Positions 58,449 to 64,000 of a stretch of DNA of 64,000 nucleotides are shown piece by piece. The notes beneath the pieces are model-generated. The model did not search any database, had not been told where the DNA came from, and was given only the letters and a program-made list of their open reading frames with translations. The DNA is from Pseudorhodoferax sp. Leaf274. Lineage in GTDB: Bacteria; Pseudomonadota; Gammaproteobacteria; Burkholderiales; Burkholderiaceae_C. The stretch's first letter is position 1. Each line of letters starts with the position of its first letter. The position numbers were made by a program, and so were the translations under genes. The stretch covers positions 322,362 to 386,361 of the forward strand of contig NZ_LMNA01000023.1 in NCBI RefSeq assembly GCF_001422445.1, given 5' to 3'.

Positions 58449-60161
58449 TCAGGCTGGCGCCTGCATGCCCGGATGCCGGAACGCGGCCAGCGCCTCGGCG
58501 TCGGTGCGGTACAGGCGCAGCAGCGGATCGGCCGTGGCGCCGGTTGCCGGCAGTTCGCCGGCCCGCAGCAGCACGCGCTCGACCGGCAGCTTCATGCCGG
58601 CGATGTGCAGGCAGATGCCGCGTTCGCGCAGCCCCTTGCGCAGCTGGCTGAACATCTCGACGCCGGTGGCATCGATGTGGTTGATGGACAACGCGAACAC
58701 GCAGACATGGCGCACGTCCGGATGCGCGGCCAGTTGCTCCAGCACGGCGCGCTCGAAGGCGTTGGCAGAGGCGAAGTCCAGCCCGCCATCCATGCGCAGC
58801 GCACACAGCCGGGGCGCCAGGGGAGGCAGATGCCAGAGGTGGCGGTCGCGCAGGCTGCCGTCCGGGTGCAGGCCGATCTCGATGATTCGCGGGTGCAGCC
58901 GCAGGTACAGGAAGTGCGACAGGCTCATCAGCAGGCCGGCGATCACGCCCCAGTACAGCGCCGGCGCCGAGAGCACCGTCACGCCGAAGGTCACGCCGGC
59001 CGTGACGGCTTCCACGCGCGACACCCGCCACAGCTGCACGAACGCGGCCGGCTTGACGAGGCCCATCACCGCGGCCACGACGATGGCCGCCAGCACCGCC
59101 TGCGGCACAGGGTGCAGCAGGGGCGTGAGCCACACCAGGGCCACCAGCACCACCACGACCGAAGCCACGGTGGCCCAGCCGGTGCGGGCGCCGGCATAGA
59201 GATTCAGTGCCGAGCGCGAGAACGACGAACTGGTGGGGAACGCGCCGGACACGCCGGACGCCAGCTTGGCCAGGCCCTGGCCGATCAGGTCCTGGTCCTG
59301 GTCCCAGCGCTGGCCGCCCTTCTGGCTGTCCACCTTGGCGCTGGACGCGGTTTCCAGGAAGCTGATCAGCGTGATCACCAGTGCCGGCACCAGCAGCCGG
59401 CTGAAGTCCTGCCAGCCCGGCCATTGCGGCAGGTACAGCTGCGGCATGCCGGCCGGCAAAGCGCCAACGACACCGCCGCCCGCGGCCTCGAAACCGATGG
59501 TCCAGCTGATGGCCGCGGCGGCCAGCACCACCAGCACCACGGCCGGCAGCCTGGGCGAGAGCCGGCGCGACAGCAGCAGCAGCGCCAGCGATCCGATGCC
59601 GAACAGCGTCGCGCCCGGGTTCTGCTGCTGCAGCGCCTGGGCGGCACGCCAGCCGTGGGGCAGGCCCAGCAGGTCGCCCAGCTGGGACAGCAGGATCAGC
59701 ACGGCCGCGGCCTGCGTGAAGCCCATCAGCACCGGCGCGCTGACCACGTTGAGCAGCCAGCCGAACCGCGCCAGGCCCAGCACCACCTGCAGCAGTCCCG
59801 ACAGCAGCGCCAGCCACACCGCGAGGTTCACCCACTGCGGGCTGCCTGGCGGGGCCATGCCGGACAGCGAGGCGGCGATCAGCAGGCAGCTCAGCGCAGT
59901 CGGGCCGACCGACAGCCGCGTGGAGGCCGAGAAGAGCACGGCGATCAGCGCCGGCAGCAGCGAGGCGTAGATGCCGGTCACCAGCGGCATGCCGGCCAGC
60001 GCGGCATAGGCCACGCCCTGGGGAATGACCATCATGCCGACCGTCAGGCCGGCGAGGGCTTCGCCTTGCAGCGTGGCACGGTCGGGCCGCGGCCAGGACA
60101 GAAAGGGGAAGAAACGGCGCCAGGCGTGGCGCGGGGACGGTTGCGGCTGTTCGGGCATCAT
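58449..60161 (-). CDS. SulP family anion permease with STAS domain
   Basis: 570 residues from ATG 60161 (ATG 60158 is equivalent). Membrane domain of about 12-14 helices: LAGLTVGMMVIPQGVAYAALAGMP, LVTGIYASLLPALIAVLFSASTRLSVGPTALSCLLIA (in part STRLSVGPTA) and TSSSFSRSALNLYAGARTGWA. The C-terminal STAS domain, about 430-560, ends INHIDATGVEMFSQL. Transports sulfate, bicarbonate, or dicarboxylates; substrate not predictable. Weak Shine-Dalgarno. Confidence 0.92.
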   Translation of the reverse strand: MMPEQPQPSPRHAWRRFFPFLSWPRPDRATLQGEALAGLTVGMMVIPQGVAYAALAGMPLVTGIYASLLPALIAVLFSASTRLSVGPTALSCLLIAASLSGMAPPGSPQWVNLAVWLALLSGLLQVVLGLARFGWLLNVVSAPVLMGFTQAAAVLILLSQLGDLLGLPHGWRAAQALQQQNPGATLFGIGSLALLLLSRRLSPRLPAVVLVVLAAAAISWTIGFEAAGGGVVGALPAGMPQLYLPQWPGWQDFSRLLVPALVITLISFLETASSAKVDSQKGGQRWDQDQDLIGQGLAKLASGVSGAFPTSSSFSRSALNLYAGARTGWATVASVVVVLVALVWLTPLLHPVPQAVLAAIVVAAVMGLVKPAAFVQLWRVSRVEAVTAGVTFGVTVLSAPALYWGVIAGLLMSLSHFLYLRLHPRIIEIGLHPDGSLRDRHLWHLPPLAPRLCALRMDGGLDFASANAFERAVLEQLAAHPDVRHVCVFALSINHIDATGVEMFSQLRKGLRERGICLHIAGMKLPVERVLLRAGELPATGATADPLLRLYRTDAEALAAFRHPGMQAPA

Positions 60162-60223
60162 CCAGGGCTGCCCGCAGAGTCGGGCGGCCCGCATTCTCCC
60201 ATCGTCCTCACTGCCGCTCTGCC

Positions 60224-60718
60224 GTGTTCCGCATCCCCGCCGCGTTGCTGTGCGCCTTCGCCTGCCTGGCCTGCACCGCGGCGCCCAGGCCCGCCGGCTG
60301 GTCCGGCACCGTCAGCCATGTCAGCGACGGCGATACGCTGTGGGTGCGGCCCGCCGCTGGTGGTGCGCCGCGCAAGATCCGGCTGCACGGCATTGACGCG
60401 CCGGAACTGTGCCAGGCCCACGGGCGCGAAGCCCGGGACGCGCTGCTGCTGCAGGTGTTGCACCGTCCGGTGCTGGTGGAACCGCTGCAGCGCGACGACT
60501 ACGACCGCCTGCTCGCGCGCCTGTTCGTCGGCGGGCAGGACCTGGGCGGGCTGCTGGTGCGCGAAGGTCATGCCTGGTCTTACCGCTACAGGCGCAGCCC
60601 GGGACCTTACGCGCGCGAGGAGCGTGCGGCCCGGTCGGCCCGGCTCGGCCTGTTCGCCGACAGCCAGGCGCTGCGGCCCTATGCCTTCCGCCGCCAGCAC
60701 GGCCCGTGCACGCCGTGA
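60224..60718 (+). CDS. Thermonuclease-family (SNase-like) exported protein
   Basis: 164 residues from a GTG. Signal or lipoprotein-like N-terminus (CAFACLACTAA). Staphylococcal-nuclease fold: VSDGDTLWV, KIRLHGIDAPE (catalytic Arg and Asp/Glu region), DDYDRLLARLFVGGQDLG and EGHAWSYRYRR. Calcium-dependent cleavage of DNA or RNA outside the cytoplasm. Ends two bases from the convergent moeB stop. Confidence 0.88.
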   Translation: MFRIPAALLCAFACLACTAAPRPAGWSGTVSHVSDGDTLWVRPAAGGAPRKIRLHGIDAPELCQAHGREARDALLLQVLHRPVLVEPLQRDDYDRLLARLFVGGQDLGGLLVREGHAWSYRYRRSPGPYAREERAARSARLGLFADSQALRPYAFRRQHGPCTP

Positions 60719-60719
60719 T

Positions 60720-61469
60720 TCAGCGCGGGCCGCAGACCGGGCAATGCGGCTGCCGGGCCACGCGCAGCGTGGTCCATTCCAGCTGACGCGCATCCAGCAT
60801 CATCAGGCGGCCGGCCAGCGAAGGGCCGGCGCCGCTGAGCAGCTTCAGCGCCTCCACCGCCTGCAGGCTGCCGACCACACCGACCAGCGGCGCCAGCACG
60901 CCCATGGTGGCGCAGCGCACTTCCTCGGGCGCGCTGTCGGGCGGAAAGACGCAGGCATAGCACGGCGAGGCGGCGTCGCGCGGATCGAACACCGCCAGCT
61001 GGGCGTCGAAGCGGATCGCCGCGCCCGAGACCAAGGGCCGGCCGTGCCGCACGCAGGCCGCGTTCACGGCCTGGCGCGTGGCGAAGTTGTCGCTGCAGTC
61101 CAGCACCACGTCGGCCTGGGCAACCAGCCGGTCCAGCAGCGCGGCATCGGCGCGCTGCGCGACCGTTTCCACCACCACCTCGGGGTTCAGCGCGGCGATG
61201 GCCGCACGTGCCGACGCCGTCTTGGGCTGCCCTAGCCGCGCCATGTTGTGGGCGATCTGGCGCTGCAGGTTGGTCAGATCGACCTGGTCATCGTCGACCA
61301 GGGTGATGCGGCCCACGCCGGCGCTGCCCAGGTACAGCGCCACCGGCGAGCCCAGCCCGCCGGCACCGACGACGAGGGCGTGCGCATCGAGCAGGCGCTG
61401 CTGGCCTTCGATGCCGATCTCGTCGAGCAGGATGTGGCGCGAGTAGCGCAGGAGCTGGTCGTCGGTCAT
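60720..61469 (-). CDS. moeB: Molybdopterin-synthase adenylyltransferase (MoeB/ThiF/HesA)
   Basis: 249 residues. E1-like enzyme adenylating the C-terminal glycine of MoaD or ThiS. Contains RYSRHILLDEIGIEGQQRL, ATP-site VVGAGGLGSPVALYLGSAGVG, VDLTNLQRQIAH, CSDNFATRQAVN and zinc cysteines in CYAC and CPVCG. Third gene of the gpmA-ctpA-moeB row common in Burkholderiales, but separated from ctpA by a strong terminator, so probably has its own promoter or relies on read-through. Confidence 0.9.
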   Translation of the reverse strand: MTDDQLLRYSRHILLDEIGIEGQQRLLDAHALVVGAGGLGSPVALYLGSAGVGRITLVDDDQVDLTNLQRQIAHNMARLGQPKTASARAAIAALNPEVVVETVAQRADAALLDRLVAQADVVLDCSDNFATRQAVNAACVRHGRPLVSGAAIRFDAQLAVFDPRDAASPCYACVFPPDSAPEEVRCATMGVLAPLVGVVGSLQAVEALKLLSGAGPSLAGRLMMLDARQLEWTTLRVARQPHCPVCGPR

Positions 61470-61488
61470 GTGCGGATTGTGGTGCCCA

Positions 61489-61514
61489 AGAAAAAGCCCC
61501 GCATCGCGGGGCTT
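61489..61514 (-). terminator. Rho-independent terminator of ctpA
   Basis: On the minus strand AAGCCCCGC-GAT-GCGGGGCTT is followed by TTTCTTGG. A perfect 9-bp stem, 3-base loop and U-rich tail, 20 bases after the ctpA stop: a textbook intrinsic terminator. Confidence 0.85.
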
Positions 61515-61534
61515 GGCATGCGGCCTTGCGGAGA

Positions 61535-62971
61535 TCAGTTCTCCTTCTTCTCCGCCGGGCGCTCGACCAGGGTCTTGCTGACCAGCACCGGGCCACCCTT
61601 GAGCTGGCTGATGGCCTGGGCGAGCTGGAAGTCCTTGTCGGAACCGAACTCGGGCGGGCGGCGTTCGGCCACCGGCTTCTTGGCTTCCTCTTCCAGGCGC
61701 TTGCGGGCTTCCTCGCGTGCCTTCTCGCGCGCCGCGTCCTTGACCTCGGGGCCCTGGCCGCTGTTCAGGTGCTTTTCCAGGTCGGCCTCGCGCGTGCGCA
61801 GGGCGGCGAACGGGCTGCCTTCCTCGGTCTCGTCGACCATCACGTCGGGCACGATGCCCTTGGCCTGGATCGAGTTGCCGCTCGGCGTGTAGTAGCGCGC
61901 CGTGGTGAGCTTCAGGCCCGTGTCCGGACCCAACGGGCGCACGGTCTGCACCGAGCCCTTGCCGAAGGTCTGGCTGCCCATGATGGTGGCGCGCTTGTGG
62001 TCCTGCAGCGCACCGGCCACGATCTCGCTGGCCGAGGCCGAACCCTCGTTGACCAGCACCACGATGGGCACGTTCTTGAGCGCGGCCGGCAGGCGCTTGA
62101 GCGGATCGGCGCCGCCGCGGCGCAGGTAGTACTCGGGCGCCGCCTTGTAGGTGAACTTGCTGTCGGCCAACTGTCCGTTGGTCGAGACCACCGTCACGCC
62201 CTCGGGCAGGAAGGCGCTGGAGACGGCCACGGCCGCATCGAGCAGGCCGCCCGGGTCGTTGCGCAGGTCGAGCACCAGGCCCTTGAGGTTGGGCTCCTGC
62301 TTGTAGATCTCTTCGAGCTTGCGCGTGAAGTCGTCGACCGTGCGGTCCTGGAACTGGCTCAGGCGGATCCAGGCGTAGCCCGGCTCCACGACCTTGCCCT
62401 TGACCGACTGGGTGCGGATTTCCTCGCGCGTGATCGAGACCGGGAAGGTGCGGCTCTCGTCCTTGCGGAAGATGGTCAGGTCGACCTTGGTGTTGGGCTC
62501 GCCGCGCATGCGCTTGACGGCGTCGTTGAGCGACAGGCCCTTGACGGCCGTGTCGTCGATCTTGGTGATCAGGTCGCCCGGCTTCAGGCCAGCGCGGAAG
62601 GCCGGCGAGCCCTCGATCGGCGAGACCACCTTGACCAGGCCGTCTTCCTGCGTGATCTCGATGCCCACGCCGACGAAACGGCCCGTCGTGCCCTCGCGGA
62701 ATTCCTTGAAGGACTTCTTGTCGAAGTACTGCGAGTGCGGGTCCAGGCTGGCGACCATGCCGGAGATGGCGTCGCTGATGAGCTTCTTCTCGTCCACCGG
62801 CTCGACATAGTCGCTCTTGACCATGCCGAAGACGGCGGCCAGTTGCTGCAGCTCTTCCAGCGGCAAGGGTGCCATGGCGCCACGCGCCACGGTCTGCAGG
62901 GACACGGTGGTCATGGCCCCTGCAAGGGCACCGGCTGCCACCCAGCCTGCGATCTTCAGTTTCTGACCCAT
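61535..62971 (-). CDS. ctpA: S41 C-terminal processing peptidase
   Basis: 478 residues from ATG 62971. Signal anchor (AGWVAAGALAGAM), then a tail-specific protease with PDZ domain (about 95-175, VSPIEGSPAFRAGLKPGDLI) and Ser-Lys catalytic site: Ser313 in NEGSASASEI, Lys338 in QTFGKGSVQ. C-terminal KAREEARKRLEEEAKK segment is a charged helix. Periplasmic quality control of envelope proteins. Confidence 0.95.
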   Translation of the reverse strand: MGQKLKIAGWVAAGALAGAMTTVSLQTVARGAMAPLPLEELQQLAAVFGMVKSDYVEPVDEKKLISDAISGMVASLDPHSQYFDKKSFKEFREGTTGRFVGVGIEITQEDGLVKVVSPIEGSPAFRAGLKPGDLITKIDDTAVKGLSLNDAVKRMRGEPNTKVDLTIFRKDESRTFPVSITREEIRTQSVKGKVVEPGYAWIRLSQFQDRTVDDFTRKLEEIYKQEPNLKGLVLDLRNDPGGLLDAAVAVSSAFLPEGVTVVSTNGQLADSKFTYKAAPEYYLRRGGADPLKRLPAALKNVPIVVLVNEGSASASEIVAGALQDHKRATIMGSQTFGKGSVQTVRPLGPDTGLKLTTARYYTPSGNSIQAKGIVPDVMVDETEEGSPFAALRTREADLEKHLNSGQGPEVKDAAREKAREEARKRLEEEAKKPVAERRPPEFGSDKDFQLAQAISQLKGGPVLVSKTLVERPAEKKEN

Positions 62972-63084
62972 AGCGAGCAATCCCCAGACAGGTTCCGACA
63001 AATATGCGATTGGAATGCCGGATCGCGGGCCGGTTCCGCTGAAACAGCGGAGAATTTTCGGCCTTTACAGGCCGTTCACGGGAA

Positions 63085-63831
63085 TCAGGCCTTCTTGCCC
63101 TGCGCTGCCACCGCGGCAGCGGCGCGCGCGGCGGCTTCGGCGTCGCCCAGATAGTAGTGGCGGATCGGCTTGAGCCCGGCGTCCAGCTCGTAAACCAGCG
63201 GAATTCCGTTGGGAATGTTCAGGCCCACGATGTCCTGGTCGGAGATGCCGTCCAGGTACTTCACGAGCGCGCGGATCGAGTTGCCGTGGGCGGCCACCAC
63301 CACGCGGCGGCCGGACTGGATGGCAGGCGCCATGGCCTCGTTCCAGAACGGCAGCACGCGGGCCACGGTGTCCTTCAGGCACTCGGTCAGCGGAATCTGC
63401 TCGGGCGCGAGCCTGGCGTAGCGCAGGTCGCCGCGCTCGCTGCGCGGGTCGGTCGGCTCCAGCGCCGGCGGCGGCGTGTCGTAGCTGCGGCGCCAGACCA
63501 GCACCTGCTCGTCGCCGTATTGCTTGGCGGTCTCGGCCTTGTTGAGGCCCTGCAGCGCGCCGTAGTGGCGTTCGTTCAGGCGCCAGCTGTGCACCACGGG
63601 CAGCCAGGTGCGGTCCATCTCGTCCAGCGTGTGCCACAGCGTGCGCGTCGCGCGCTTGAGCACGCTGGTGTAGGCCACGTCGAACTCATAGCCTTCGGCG
63701 CGCAGCAGGCGGCCGGCGGTCTTGGCCTGTTCGACGCCGGTTTCCGTGAGGTCCACGTCGGTCCAGCCGGTGAATCGGTTTTCGAGGTTCCAGGTCGATT
63801 CGCCGTGGCGGATCAGGACGAGTTTGTGCAT
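63085..63831 (-). CDS. gpmA: 2,3-bisphosphoglycerate-dependent phosphoglycerate mutase
   Basis: 248 residues from ATG 63831. Interconverts 3- and 2-phosphoglycerate. It has [12 protein letters not shown] with the phospho-His, [27 protein letters not shown], and second His in [17 protein letters not shown]. The last 15 residues are an Ala/Lys-rich tail. Divergent from the rhodanese-like gene, as in other Burkholderiales. Confidence 0.97.
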   Translation of the reverse strand: MHKLVLIRHGESTWNLENRFTGWTDVDLTETGVEQAKTAGRLLRAEGYEFDVAYTSVLKRATRTLWHTLDEMDRTWLPVVHSWRLNERHYGALQGLNKAETAKQYGDEQVLVWRRSYDTPPPALEPTDPRSERGDLRYARLAPEQIPLTECLKDTVARVLPFWNEAMAPAIQSGRRVVVAAHGNSIRALVKYLDGISDQDIVGLNIPNGIPLVYELDAGLKPIRHYYLGDAEAAARAAAAVAAQGKKA

Positions 63832-63957
63832 GGTGGTCAAGGTTTGGAGAGCGAGAGGGACTTGGGCCGGCACGCGCAGCGGGCCGAAACCCAGGCATTT
63901 TAGAATCGCCGACCCGCCCGCCAGATCGGCTGCGGTCCCAACGAGAAAGCCTTCCGC

Positions 63958-64000
63958 ATGAATTTCGTGATCGACAACTGGATGCTGTTCGCCGTGGCGC
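63958..64000 (+). CDS. Rhodanese-like membrane protein, 3' partial
   Basis: Only the first 14 codons are visible, from ATG 63958 behind an ACGAGAAAG site: a start [14 protein letters not shown], typical of the membrane-anchored rhodanese-like protein encoded opposite gpmA in Burkholderiales. The rest lies beyond the window. Identification rests on this short start and synteny. Confidence 0.6.
   Translation, partial: MNFVIDNWMLFAVA

Overview
The window is high-GC DNA (mostly G/C at third codon positions) packed with short-gapped and overlapping genes. Its content fits a betaproteobacterium of the order Burkholderiales, most like Comamonadaceae. Supporting signs are three orphan tripartite-tricarboxylate (TctC/Bug) solute receptors, the gpmA / rhodanese divergent pair followed by ctpA and moeB, a betaproteobacterial minor-pilin operon, a kynBUA operon and a PEP-CTERM protein. 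I see no rRNA, tRNA, CRISPR array, transposase or phage gene, so it reads as chromosome rich in catabolic operons.

Layout. (1) 1-4277: four overlapping genes (metal-dependent amidohydrolase, PuuE / cyclic-imide-hydrolase-like deacetylase, Asp/Glu-racemase-fold protein lacking both catalytic cysteines, AtzE-like amidase), probably opening and degrading a cyclic amide or ureide. (2) 4811-7641: kynB-kynU-kynA, tryptophan to anthranilate; kynU carries a 93-nt in-frame insertion. (3) 7575-17520: mixed genes, including lipoprotein esterase, nitroreductase, PEP-CTERM protein, divergent AraC regulator / MFS exporter, two-helix ion channel, TrxC, MASE1-GGDEF enzyme, a Bug receptor and a CurA-type reductase. 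(4) 17565-23750: a seven-gene minus-strand operon (two permeases, binding protein, ATPase, PfkB kinase, 2-hydroxyacid dehydrogenase, LacI regulator) headed by a perfect copy of the published PtxS operator. This identifies it as a 2-ketogluconate system with an amino-acid-type ABC importer where pseudomonads have an MFS carrier. (5) 23850-29867: two Bug receptors, a hydroxyacid dehydrogenase, an RraA-like protein and an FMN alpha-hydroxyacid oxidase, divergent from a LysR gene across a perfect inverted repeat. (6) 30009-33365: AraC regulator, then a convergent cupin / NTF2-like / SDR / glyoxalase I operon. (7) 33779-40796: ROK regulator, ribose-type ABC importer, TIM-barrel isomerase and Gfo/Idh/MocA dehydrogenase. 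(8) 40879-48986: hybrid histidine kinase, CBS protein, lipoprotein hydrolase, and aconitase coupled to ArfB. (9) 49216-55850: fimT-pilV-pilW-pilX-pilY1-pilE, pilus priming and adhesion. (10) 55868-64000: DUF429 protein, a diguanylate cyclase / FleN-like ATPase pair, SulP transporter, nuclease, moeB, ctpA, gpmA and the first codons of a rhodanese-like gene.

The strongest leads are the PtxS-type operon with an unexpected transporter, the cysteine-less racemase homologue in a ring-opening operon, and the palindromic repeat apparently captured inside kynU. Functions are read from motifs and context only. Start codons are chosen by ribosome-binding site, family length and overlap with the upstream gene, and the doubtful ones are stated.
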